Part shown: piece by piece, positions 1 to 11,426 of the stretch
Layout: every line of letters begins with the position of its first letter
Position numbering within the stretch: the first letter of the stretch is position 1
Source of the DNA: Silene conica
Taxonomy: Eukaryota; Streptophyta; Magnoliopsida; Caryophyllales; Caryophyllaceae
Assembly: GCA_029255685.2 (NCBI GenBank)
Contig: CM055317.2
Coordinates: forward strand, 19,538,501 to 19,602,500
DNA length: 64,000 nt
Direction: 5' to 3'
Program-made: the position numbers and the translations under genes
The notes under the pieces: generated by a model
What the model was told of the DNA's origin: nothing
What the model saw: only the letters and a program-made list of their open reading frames with translations
Database searches by the model: none

Positions 1-163
1 TGATCACCGCCATCCGTATGACAATAACGTCAAACTTATCTAGCAAGCCAACCGTTATTGATAAACGTGGACCAACTGATAATAATACTGAAGTATGCCC
101 TTGTGATCCTTTAAGAGATTTAATAAGTCATTGTACTAACTGTCAAGGACACTAGCCCCAACA
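1..163 (-). repeat. Partial 3' LTR of the copia element
   Basis: It matches 7688-7850 almost base for base and ends in CCCCAACA, the LTR terminus. The rest of this LTR lies to the left of the window. The purine-rich tract expected just inside the 3' LTR is visible on the minus strand directly right of it (AAGTAGGAGAT). Confidence 0.93.
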
Positions 164-1022
164 ATCTCCTACTTGTCCGTACAAGGGTGTGTGCAATGAC
201 GTTATCACACTACATGTGGAGGACACAAGCTCCAAAAAACTCCCACTTGTCCGTGTAGGTGCGATAACCGATTCTCTTATCCTTTTAAAATTTCTCCCAC
301 TCAATATAAGACAATTTGCAAATCTGTATTCGCAAAGGTCGTATCTCACAGTCGATCTGTATCAAGAGTGGTTTTCCCGACTAGAGAGTAACTTAACTGA
401 TAAAACGAATCTGTATTCGAGCATGGCCATGCATTTCAGTTACTACTCCTCGAGTGGCCCTGAGAAATGATAAAATCCTGATAAGGGTTTGGATATTTCC
501 CTCAACTCGAATCCTGCCGATGTAAGCGCAGCATGAAATAACCCAGAAAAAATCCTCTTGGCCCCTGTTACGGAAGACCGTGGGAAAGAAACAAAAGTTA
601 CCCAAAATCTGCCTTAATCTCAAGAGACAGTTGAAAGTCAAAAGACTCGACTCTAAGGAACACTATGGAGGTCCTATCCACGACATGGCACCCAATGTTA
701 TAAAACATTTAGGACTCCATAACGTTGTCACAGGGTGTCCTATAGATATCCGTATAACTCGCCTTTGTGATTGGTCAGTCAATTGTTTGACTTATGGCTC
801 GTTGAACCCACCATCAACCAACGTCACAAAATGATTACCTGAGTTATCAGCTCAAGGGGGTAATCAAGGACCAAAAACGATGTAATGTTAATCAGTTCAC
901 TTTGTGGTGTTCAAAATTGGCGTTCAATTCCACATGAAAAACAAATTATTAAATATCATAACAATGAGGTTGTAATAGAGTACACAAGAAAATGAATTAT
1001 AACATGAATTCATAAAAGAGTA
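164..1022 (-). other. Copia 3' untranslated interior
   Basis: This stretch lies between the end of the RNase H region and the 3' LTR. I see no conserved domain in it. Short reading frames here are not supported by any homology that I recognise. Confidence 0.6.
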
Positions 1023-4000
1023 CTACAACTTAGGAACACATCTAATTCTCATGGAGTTAATGTGCCCTTCATGCTTATCACGTGGTAATGCTTTCGTGAG
1101 AAGATCAGCTATGTTGTTATCCGTAGCGATCTTATCAATTAATATCTCCTTTTGCTCCACGTAATCTCTGATTAGATGAGCTTTTCGTTGTACATGTCTA
1201 GCTTTGTTGCTAGACTTATGCTCCTTAGCTTGGAAGATGACACCTTTATTGTCACAATAAACGGTGATCGGGTCATTCGAACTAGGCACTACTGATAGTC
1301 CTTGTAAGAATTGACGCATCCATATTGCTTCCTTATAGCTGCTTCCGAAGCGGCATAGTACTCGGACTCAGTTGTAGAATCTGCTGTAACACTTTGTTTA
1401 GAACTTTTCCAGCTGACAGCAGCGCCATTAAGAGTAAAAACGAATCCAGACTGAGATTTCGAGTCGTCTCGATCCGTTTGGAAGCTAGCATCTGCGTAAC
1501 CCGTGGCGCAGAGCGTCGAGTCGCCTCCGTAAGTCAATCCCTAATCTTTAGTCCTCCGTAGGTACTTAAGAATGTTTTTCACGACCATCCAGTGTTGTTC
1601 ACCTGGATGAGCTTGGAATCGGCTTGTCATACTCAATGCATATGCAACGTCTGGACGTGTGCATATCATGGCATACATGATCGATTCTATGGCCGAAGCA
1701 TAAGGAATCCGACTCATGCGCTCTTTCTCTTCCAATGTCTTGGCTTCTTGAGTCTTGCTCAAGTGAAGCCCAGTAGCCATAGGAATGAACCCTTTCTTGG
1801 AGTTCGTCATGCTGAATCTCTCTAGAATCTTATCTATGTAAGACTCCTGACTGAGAGACAACATCTGTCGTGATCTATCCCTATAGATACGGATGCCCAA
1901 AATTCTTTGTGCCTCTCCCAGATCTTTCATCTGTAAATGGTTTTTCAACCATGCTTTAACCGAAGAAACGAGAGGTATTTCATTCCCAATCAAGAGTATG
2001 TCATCGACATACAGTACTAGGAAGACAATCTTGCTCCCACTCGACTTGATATAGAGACATGGTTCCTTGACTGATCGAATGAAACCATTCTCTTTTATCA
2101 CTTGGTCGAAGCGATGATTCCAACTCCGTGATGCTTGCTTAAGTCCATAGATGGAACGCTTAATTTTGCAAACCTTCTTAGGATGTTCTGGATCAATAAA
2201 ACCCTCGGGTTGTACCATGTACAACTCTTCCTCCAAATAACCGTTTAAGAAGGCGGTTTTAACGTCCATTTGCCAGATTTCATAGTCTTGAAATGCGGCG
2301 ATCGCTAAGATAATCCGAATGGAACGCAGCATGACTACGGGTGCAAAGATCTCATCGTAGTGCAAGCCTGGCACTTGGGTGAAACCTTTAGCAACTAGTC
2401 TTGCCTTGTGGATATCTTGTTGTCCTTCCACGGCATGCTTTATCTTGTAAAGCCATTTTCATTGAAGGGGGCGTACCTTTGCAGGTAGGTCCACAAGATC
2501 CCACACGTTGTTCTCATACATGGAGTCCATCTCGGATTGCATGGCTTCTAGCCATAACTTTGAGTCAAAACTAGTCATGGCACCTTTATAGGTTGAGAGT
2601 TCATTACCCTCTAGAATTAAGACGTCATCTATGTCATGTTCCTCGACCATACCAATGTATCTGTCCGGAGGAATAAAGACTCTTCCCGACCTCCTAGGTT
2701 CCTCAGGAATATCTACCGCAGCCTCGGTTGAAGGAACTGTTTCCTCCAACTGTTGCTCGGTAGTTAGTTCTTGAATCTCCGATAGATCGAAGGTTCTATT
2801 ACTCGACTTGTTCTCGAGAAATTCTTTCTCTAAGAACGTCGCACTAGCCGCAACAAAAACACGTTGTTCGGTTGGCGAGTAGAAGTAATGACCAAAAGTT
2901 CCTTTTGGATAGCCTATAAAGTATGTCTTGAACGATCGCGGGCCGAGCTTATCCTCGTGTCTCCACTTGACATAAGCCTCGCAGCCCCAAACCCGAATAA
3001 AGGACAAGTTAGGGACCGTTCCCTTCCATAACTCGTATGGAGTCTTGTCAACAGCTATAGACGGACTTCGGTTAAGTATTAGAGCGGCTGACAAAAGAGC
3101 ATAGCCCCACAATGAATCAGGCACAACGGTGTGACTCATCATGGATCGAACCATATCGAGTAGAGTTCGATTTCTCCGTTCGGACACACCATTTAATTGT
3201 GGTGTTCCAGGTGGAGTCAATTGTAGAACGATGCCACAGTCTTTAAGGTGTTGATCAAACTCGTGAGTAAGATACTCGCCACCACGATCAGATCAAAGTG
3301 CTTTAATCTTTCTGCCCAGTTGGTTCTGTACCCGATTCTGGTATTATTTGAACTTGTCAAAGGATTCACTTTTATGTTTCATTAATTAGACATAGCCATA
3401 ACTACTCAAATCATCCGTGAAAGTGATGAAATACCTATAGCCTTCTCGTGCGTTGATCGACATAGGCCCACATACATCCGTATGTATGAGTCCTAATAGG
3501 TCGGCAGCGCGCATTCCAACACCTTTGAAGGAAATACGAGTCATCTTACCGATGAGACATGATTCACACGTGCCATATGATTCGAAATCAAAGGCTGAGA
3601 TAGCCCCATTCTGTATGAGCTGTTTTACGCGTTTCTCATTTATATGTCTCATACGGCAATGCCATAGGTAAGTTTGATCTTTTTCACCAACCTTTAATCT
3701 CTTGTTATTTACATGTAATATTTCGGTGGTTTGATCTAAAACATAAATTCCATTCATGGAAACTGCCTTGCCATAAATCATATTGTCTAACGAGAAAATA
3801 CAGCTATTATTCTCTATTACAAATGAAAAACCAAGTTTGTCAAGTGCAGAAACTGAAATAATGTTTTTGGATAAACTAGAGACATAATAACAGTTATGCA
3901 AAGATAACTCAAATCCACTTGGAAGCTGGATCACGTATGTTCCCCTCGAGACTACAACAACTCGTGCTCCATTCCCGACACGCAGGTCAACCTCACCCTC

Positions 4001-5062
4001 GATGAGGGGTTCTTGGTTTCGGAGGCCCTGCACATGATTACATAGATGAGAACCACAACCAGTATCTAGTACCCAAGTTCCGTAACTTGCATGGTTAATC
4101 TCAATCATGTGAATAAAAGAAGAAGAAGAAGAAGACATACCAACAGGAGTAACGCGGCCTGCCTTAATGTCCTCACGATACACGGGGCACGTGCGCCTCC
4201 AATGCCCAGTCTTGTGGAAATGGTGGCATTCCATGATAGTATCCTTACTCTTTGTCTTGCCCTGTGAGTTGCTTGACTCACCGGGCCCACTCTTAGCAAA
4301 TCCTGGTTTCTTGAACTTAGGCTTACCTACCGCTAGGTCGCCTTGAGCTTTAGCTTTCCCCTTACCTTTACCCTTACTGGAGATCATGAGAACATCCTGC
4401 TTCACGCTCCCACTTAATTTCAGATCCTTCTCGGTCTGTACGAGAAGGGAGTGGAGCTCATGAGGAATCTTCTTCATGTCGTTCATGTAATAGTTGGCCC
4501 TAAAGAGGGCGAATCCATCATGAAGCGAATGAAGCATTCGATCAACGATTATGTTCTCACTGATCTTGCAGTTTAGGGCCTCCAGTTTCTCGATATTCTC
4601 AATCATGTTGAGAATATGTGGGCTAACAGCTTGGCCCTTCTGGAGTTTCGCTTCAAAGAAGCGACAGGTATGCTCATAATAAACGATTCTCGGAGCTTTC
4701 GAGAACTCGTTAGTGAGCGTGGTGAAAATCTTGTTTGCACCATGGGAGATGAAGCGTCTTTGCAAATTGGATTCCATTGCATAGATGAGTACGTTCTTTA
4801 TCGCACCCGCTTCCATGACGAAGTCGCTATGAGCGCGAACTTCGTTAGCTCTAGCTCCAGTTCCTGGGTGTGCCGGAATTGGCTCAGTCAAGTACTTGAG
4901 CTTTCCGTCAGCAATGGCAGCATTCCGTAACGCTGCCTCCCAGTCAGAGAAGTTTGACCCATCATTCCTGAGTCTAGTAGACTGATTCATGGAGTCCATG
5001 AAGGCTTTAAGCCAGGATTCACGTGCTAGCTTGGCACTTGGCATTGGGTCTTCACCAGCCAT
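1023..5062 (-). pseudogene. Copia gag-pol coding region (fossil)
   Basis: Gag begins at 5062 and runs to about 4290, followed by a zinc-knuckle-like segment near 4200. The aspartic protease motif (VLDTGCGSHL) lies near 4060. The pre-integrase zinc region is near 3620, and the integrase core spans about 3540-2900 with the GTPQLNGVSERRNR motif near 3200. Reverse transcriptase spans about 2430-1790, with ARLVAKGFTQ, KTAFLNG and the catalytic YVDDILL. RNase H spans about 1560-1030. In life this would be one polyprotein that makes virus-like particles, copies the RNA and integrates the cDNA. It is broken in a handful of places and is not expected to be functional. Confidence 0.92.
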
Positions 5063-6820
5063 TTGTTATATAGCAGTATTAAATTGATCGTGTTCTACAC
5101 TGAAAAGAAGATAAAAACAAAACCATATAAGCATCTCATCGTTGTGATTTAAGTCTATTTTAAATTGAATTTAAACTCGTAGACTCATGCATTTATATAA
5201 TTGATCTCCCTCAAGAATTATATAAATGATCCCAAGACTCAATTTCCGTAAATTGATAAGCCCACAACTTGGCTAATTCCACCGTTGGAACTCTTGGTCG
5301 ATAGATTTCCGTAAATCCTATCTATTAGTCCATCATAGTTGCTAGATAGTATCTAGTGACCATAATGTTGAGATAAAATAAATCATCTGTTCCCAATTAC
5401 CCGACGTAGAAGGGGTCATATTATGCCTACCGACGAAGAAGGGATTCATGGGAGTCTGATTTATAAAGACTAGTCTCAATTTTTGGTTATACGAGGAAGA
5501 CCCCATCAACTTATATTTATCCATTTTAAGTGAACTAATATCTAATATATAGGTGAATGAATGAAATAAAGTGATGGCTTTGCATGAGACACGTGACATC
5601 TGTATTGTCACAGAAAACTAACGCGTAACCTCTACATAAGTCAGTTTTCAGGCATGTTATAGGTGGTTTGGTTTTAGGCGGAATATGATGCATGCTATTA
5701 TCGATGAAAGCATAAAATAAATGCAATAAACGTAAATAAAAGTCCTAATGTGGCCTACCCTACCAAAATAAACATAAAACAACTTGGAATCCACCGTTGG
5801 ACCCTAGAAGCTTGTCTTTATGCTCCATCTTGGTCTTTGCAGCGGGAGTGAGCATCCGGTCTCCGTCTTTGGTCTTCACAAAATTACTAATTTAAATTAC
5901 AAATATAATCCTATTTACATTCTAATTTAAATACAAAAGTAATTACATGGCAAAAACCAAAACGGAGATACAAGATCTCAAATTACAAACAAGACTGTGT
6001 TCCATCATTACGGTAACACAATCTTCTAAGGCCACACTAAGTTACAACCGTTTGCAAAATTAAATACGTTATAGAAAGCATTCATAAGCATTCACAAGAC
6101 GATAAATAAAATGCATCAACTAAAAATAAATTCATTCATGACATAATAGTGTTATTATGTTTAACAAATTTTACCAAACCACCTTACGGGATTAAAATTA
6201 TGTGATTATACCGTTTTAATCACTTCAATTTTAATAAATTTCTAATCCATTATTTTAAACCATTTTAAAATAATATGTATCATACGAGAGTGAACCGTTT
6301 CACAAAAGTTAATATACTATTTCTGTATATAGTATGTTACTTTTGGCCAAGGGAAAATAAAACAAGTTATTTTCGAAAATTAAAACGCCTGTAACAGTAA
6401 CGAGGTCGACCGACCTCACCTCGAGGTCAACCGACCATCTGTCAGTATAAACAGACTTCTTTTAACAGTACAAAGGTCGACCGACCTACTAACCAGGTCG
6501 ACCGACCGACAAAACAAAAGCGAGTTTCTGGTTAAAAAAAACGTAAATCGCTGCACTTTCAAACCAAAACAAGTTTTTATCCTTGATTTAAAACGTGTAA
6601 ATCAAAAATAAATAACATAAATTGATTCACATATTGCTAAAAATATCGATTAATCAACAATATGTAAATAATAATCGAAAACAAGATCGATTACTCACAA
6701 AAAGAAGGCACACGGCCGAAGCACTCGATTGAGTGAAGGCAAGGCTCGATCGAGTGCACGTTAAAAAGTCCCGATTTTGATTTTTAAAACCTTATGAAAA
6801 ACACAAATGTAAAAATATCG
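5063..6820 (-). other. Copia 5' leader with palindromic dyads
   Basis: This is the untranslated leader between the primer-binding site and gag. It is AT-rich, but contains an isolated cluster of GC-rich palindromes. Two pairs of GGTCGACCGACC-type 12-mers lie at 6404-6436 and 6475-6507, each pair split by exactly 9 nt. A near-perfect hairpin built from TCGATTGA and TCGATCGA lies at 6721-6757. See findings; the same motifs occur in unrelated elements of this window. Confidence 0.7.
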
Positions 6821-6840
6821 TGGCCTTGGCTCTGATACCA
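6821..6840 (-). other. Copia primer-binding site (tRNA-iMet)
   Basis: On the minus strand this reads TGGTATCAGAGCCAAGG, complementary to the 3' end of the plant initiator methionine tRNA. It lies 2 nt inside the 5' LTR, as expected for minus-strand DNA priming. Confidence 0.92.
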
Positions 6841-6842
6841 CT

Positions 6843-7850
6843 TGTGGGGAATATAACATGTATTCGCCCTTAAATTAGAGGATTATAATGAAACTTACAA
6901 TTGTGATTGTAGTCATAAGATAAGAAAAACAATATGAAAAGGAGTACAACCTTAGGTCCTTGCGCGATTGGCCTAAGAACAGGAATTAAAGTAAATTCCC
7001 TCCTATAACTTGCACCCAAGACTTTGATTGAGACGATGCCGCGTGTGCTAGAAAATACTCTCCAATTGCCTTGCAATATGGGCAGAGCTTTTTTGAGTTT
7101 TGATGTGAGATCTGAGTTTTGGGAGAAGGATGCTCTCAAAACCCTAATTGTGTGAATAATAAATTACCAGTCGTTGACAAAAGGAGAATTACTCTCCTTT
7201 TGTAACCTACACGGCCGAAATATCGAGTAGGGTAAGAGTGGGCTTTCCACTCTTACCTTATTCTAATTCGTGATTCGATCCGTTTTGCTAAAAATATTAT
7301 TCGCGGGTATTTATTATAAATCGTATACATGTTATCAGATATTAATGTATTTGTCACAATGTGCAGTCGATACATTAATAATGGTCTGATAAGAAGATTA
7401 CGATATTGTATAATTAGCTCAATTAATATAACTGCTTATATTAATACGCGAATTTAATATTTAATTGAATATAACCGTTTATATTTAATTTACGAATTAA
7501 TCATGTAATCCGTATTAGCTAAAATTATTTAATCTGTATTAAATAATAATCTCAACATCTTATTGACTAATTTACTAGTCAATACCTCTGACTAACTGTT
7601 TAGTCGTTTCCGGCATAAATGTGACTGTATTTTCATATCTTCACATCTCTCAAACGTGTCCTATAGGCGTGACGTATAGGGACCAGTTGATCACCGACAT
7701 CCGTATGACAATAACGTCAAACTTATCTAGCAAGCCAACCGTTATTGATAAACGTGGATCAACTGGTAATAATACTGAAGTAGGCCCTTGTGATCCTTTA
7801 AGAGATTTAATAAGTCATTGTACTAACTGTCAAGGACACTAGCCCCAACA
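6843..7850 (-). repeat. 5' LTR of the copia element
   Basis: The 1008-bp LTR reads TGTGGGG on its left and CCCCAACA on its right, so it has TG..CA ends in a short inverted repeat. The last 163 bp are repeated at the left edge of the window, confirming the boundary. Confidence 0.93.
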
Positions 7851-9901
7851 CATGCTAAGTTGAAAATTTGGTTCCTTGGTCCCCAAGGTCTTAATAGGCA
7901 TGTGCCTAATATCTTAAATTAATATCCTAAACCTACACTACCTATTTACTCTACAAATCACAACTTACCCAACACAACAAACTATTTCACTTCTCGTCTT
8001 TTTTTACGTGAGATTTCATCACCCATCTCCAACATTCATTTCTTTCATTTTCACATCTCTTTTATCCTATCTTTTAGTAAGTGTAAGTGATTATTTATTT
8101 CTCATTTTCTTTATCCAAGTTTATTTAGAGTACTACTGGATTAATTGTTTTAATTCTTATGTTTGTTCAAGGAGATGAGCAAGGGACCTTGATTGAGGAA
8201 GATCATTTTGGTTGATCTTATAATATTATTCTACTTATTTACTAATTTTAATCTCTCTCAAGGTAACTAGGTTTTCTCCTTTTTATGATTTTTTATTTTC
8301 AAGTGCTTTTATGAGTTTATAACAAGATTGATAATATATCTTATATTTAAAATCATGGTAATATATGAGATTCATGATTTATATAAATAAGTACTAATTT
8401 TTATTATTTGTGATGAATTTATAAGTATTTAATAATTTTTATGATTTAATTGTGTTTTTATGCGGTTTAACAATTTAATTAGTGTGTAAAATATACTCCC
8501 TCCTATTCCCAATAACTGTCACATTTCGGGTTTGGTACGGGAATTAAGGAATTCATTTGTTTAATGTAAAGTAATGTATGGGGTGGGAAGATTGGAGAGA
8601 GGGAATGTATTATTGATTATTATTGTGAGTAGAGGTGATTAAAATAAGTAGTGTTGTGGGGTAAGGTGGGGTATTATTGTGGGTTAGAGTGAATAAAATA
8701 AGTATAAATAATGTCCCAAAATGGAATATGTGTAGGTGAATAGACGAAAATGGCAAATGTGACATTTATTCGGAATAGGAGGGAGTATAAATAATTTTGA
8801 AAATTAAATTTTTGATTATATTCTGATGTATTATTATTATTTATGAGTTTTCATGTGTTTATTTGAGTCCCAAAATTATTATATGTTTAATTGTTTTTAT
8901 TTGATACTTAATTACGGTTTTATGTGATAATAATCATCTAAAAATATATAAAACATGAATCAAAAATTTCGAAAAATTCTATGTTTGATTTTTTATTCTG
9001 TTTCATAAATGTATTTATAGTATTTAAGTTGATTATTTTATTTTTATAAATAATATTTGCTTTTATTTAACTTATATTCGTGTTTTTCGGCAATTAATCT
9101 CTAGTAAATATGTAAAATTTAAAACTAAATGTGAAACTTTAATTTCTCACATTAGGATGACTTATTTTAGTATATTAAAATTTTGCATGTCGAATTATTA
9201 ATTTTTATAATTATTTTTGAATTTTATGGCTAATTAATCCATAAATAAAGTTAAATTGTGTTGAATATATAATAAATGAATAGAAATAAATTAATTATAA
9301 ATTATTTTTATATATACTCTGATCTATGAATATGAAAAATATATTATTAATGTTTGTGACATTATTTTCTTAATTATTTCTTTATTAATGGATGAAATCG
9401 CCTATTACATGCCTTTTAAGATAAAATTATAAAACGGGGTCAAATAATTTATTATGAAATGTTTTTATTTAAGTTATTTCTCCATATTAAAATGCCCGTC
9501 TCTGAAAAAGTTGAAAATAGACTCATATTTATTTTAAGTCTAATGTCTAACTGTTAGATTTCGTAATTTTCTTACATGTCGTTTGTTCACAATAAAATGT
9601 TTACTAACAACGCACTGAAATACTCGCGAAACGGACAGTCGCTCAAAGATTATTTCTAAAAGCATTTTTATACTTTGAAACTATTCTGGGTAATTTTTAT
9701 AATTGAAGAGTTTAGATGATGTTAGGGTTTTACTTTGCTCCAAAATGATTTGTTGAACCCGTTTTATGAAGCGATACCTTTTGTGCGACGTTTTCTGACA
9801 TACTTTAAAGATCAGTTTATAAATCTCTGTTAAGTTCGTCACTTGGAAATGGTTATTTGACAAAGATTGTAGCTAAGAGTCTTATTAATCCAACCCAATT
9901 G
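7851..9901 (+). repeat. G1 5' LTR, left part
   Basis: This AT-rich block continues the G1 LTR to the right of the copia insertion, and is matched by 40229-40808 in the 3' LTR. It includes a Stowaway MITE (8496-8785) and ends in the 5-bp TSD AATTG of the G2 solo LTR. No gene is visible. Confidence 0.82.
8496..8785. mobile_element. Stowaway-like MITE
   Basis: The 290-bp element has inverted ends CTCCCTCCTATTCC / GGAATAGGAGGGAG flanked by a TA dinucleotide on each side (8494-8495, 8786-8787). This matches the Tc1/mariner-derived Stowaway family. It has no coding capacity and sits within the G1 LTR; the 3' LTR of G1 cannot be read at the equivalent site. Confidence 0.88.
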
Positions 9902-10224
9902 TGTGACACCCCACGATATTACATAAAAATAAACAATTAACTTGCACCGGAAATACGATAATTATACAAACTTTCGACATATATGAATAAAACTTAATCG
10001 CGGAATATCAAAACAGCGCTCAAGATTAAAAACCCAAGGAAAAGTATAACTTATACAAGATATATAATATAAAAGGACAAGGGATAAGGTATCCCTCGAT
10101 AGCAACATAATTTAAATCTGAGCTAAACGTAAATAGGTAATTGTCGAATAATCAACAATGCTCGCTAGCCACACGTCTTCCCCAAACACCATCAACCTAC
10201 ATACATGAAACATGTACGCCACAG

Positions 10225-10256
10225 TCAGTGGGGAGTAACTAGAGGTTCTCCCAGCC
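10225..10256 (-). promoter_or_regulatory. Conserved LTR block (GGCTGGGAG..CCCCACTGA) in G2
   Basis: The same block of about 32 bp occurs in the G1 LTR (34463-34494) and in the G3 LTR (60438-60468), although the rest of these LTRs is very different. Its function is unknown. A promoter, RNA-end or packaging signal is a guess from its conservation. Confidence 0.5.
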
Positions 10257-10552
10257 ACCTTTTGTCAGAAAACACGTAAACGGTAATACAACACAACATA
10301 TACATATGAACATGCATATACAATGATGAGAAATCAAACATGATATATTCAAGCATGACATTCATGGTCAAGGCATGAAAGTTAAGCCAAAACATGTGAA
10401 AACAGCATGCATCAACGTGTGAAACATAATCAAAGTCAACACATAAACTATTATCAAAACGGATAATCAACCAAGTGAATGACCCAGCGACCAACAACTA
10501 GGTGGCATATTCACTCACACAAACAACAACCAAGAATAGAATGAACGCCGTC

Positions 10553-11013
10553 AGGGAACATAACCGTTACCACTGACCACTAGATCGCATAACCACGACA
10601 CTAGATATCGGGACGCATAACCACGCCACCGATTCTATGCATAGAGCATAACCGCAAAATATATGCCTAAGACCTGGCCAGACCTCTCGATGTAATAACC
10701 TACACCGAACGACACACGGGGATCGGGGCGCATAACCACGGACACGACCAATCCCGAACATAGATAAATCCAATAACTTGGGTGGCATTAGTTCATTACA
10801 ATGATACACAAATTGTACCACCGCTATCCATTCACAAACAAGGTAACATAATCGTTACCAACACAACTTACAATGACATAACCGTCACCCAAACATAAGC
10901 AATGCAACATAATCGTTACCCGACTCAACCCAAGATAACATAAGCGTTATCAAATTACAAGTAAGACAACATAACCGTTATCATTACCACTCAAGCTAAC
11001 ATAACCGTTAACC
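10553..11013 (-). repeat. G2 hairpin array with conserved ATAACC-type loop
   Basis: Several short inverted repeats share a 6-nt loop (ATAACC, ATAATC or ATAAGC) but have different stems. Examples are GGTAAC/GTTACC at 10842-10859, TGAC/GTCA at 10874-10887, GATAAC/GTTATC at 10934-10951 and TAAC/GTTA at 10997-11010. The irregular spacing and the swapped complementary stem bases set it apart from a simple tandem repeat. Confidence 0.7.
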
Positions 11014-11086
11014 AACTCATTTAATACATGTGAGCTTCAATTCAAACAAGACAACGCTTAAGCTAGTTTCTAGAAGTTAATTTGAA

Positions 11087-11140
11087 GTGGGAGCCGGTTT
11101 TCCTTCCGGTTGCCCGGCCGGGAGGGGGGGTCTTCCTCCT
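11087..11140 (-). repeat. GC-rich CCGG hairpin block shared with the G3 LTR
   Basis: The GAGCCGGTTTTCC..GGGGGGTCTTCC type block, self-complementary around CCGG, is present once here. It is present twice in G3 (60619-60660 and 61531-61573), where the two copies bracket the hairpin array. Confidence 0.55.
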
Positions 11141-11426
11141 CAACTTAACTTCTAAATACGGCTTAAACATTCAACCGTACATCCACAACGAAGTCACTCA
11201 AGTACACGACTCACATGAGTATAAAATAGCAAGAATACATTTGACAAGTCTCATTCTACAAGTTTACATTTCATCCGGAAGTAAAACAAACTAGAATTTA
11301 AAGACGAGCTCAATATCGTAGACATTTGAATTAAACAATGAAAGGTGTATGTGATTCGACTCATGAATCATGCATGAAAGATATATACTTTCTAATACAA
11401 GTTTTATAATGGTTTAACATGCTTAA

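Larger units (their letters stand above)
1..7850 (-). mobile_element. Ty1/copia LTR retrotransposon, left LTR cut by window edge
   Basis: The protein order on the minus strand is gag, protease, integrase, reverse transcriptase, RNase H, which is the Ty1/copia order. A 1008-bp LTR lies at the right and the last 163 bp of the matching LTR at the left edge. The element sits inside the 5' LTR of the gypsy element G1: the sequence directly right of it (from 7851) resumes G1 LTR, as shown by the copy at 40229. The left TSD copy lies outside the window. The coding region is broken in a few places, so this looks like a fairly recent but dead copy. I did not assign a copia lineage. Confidence 0.93.
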
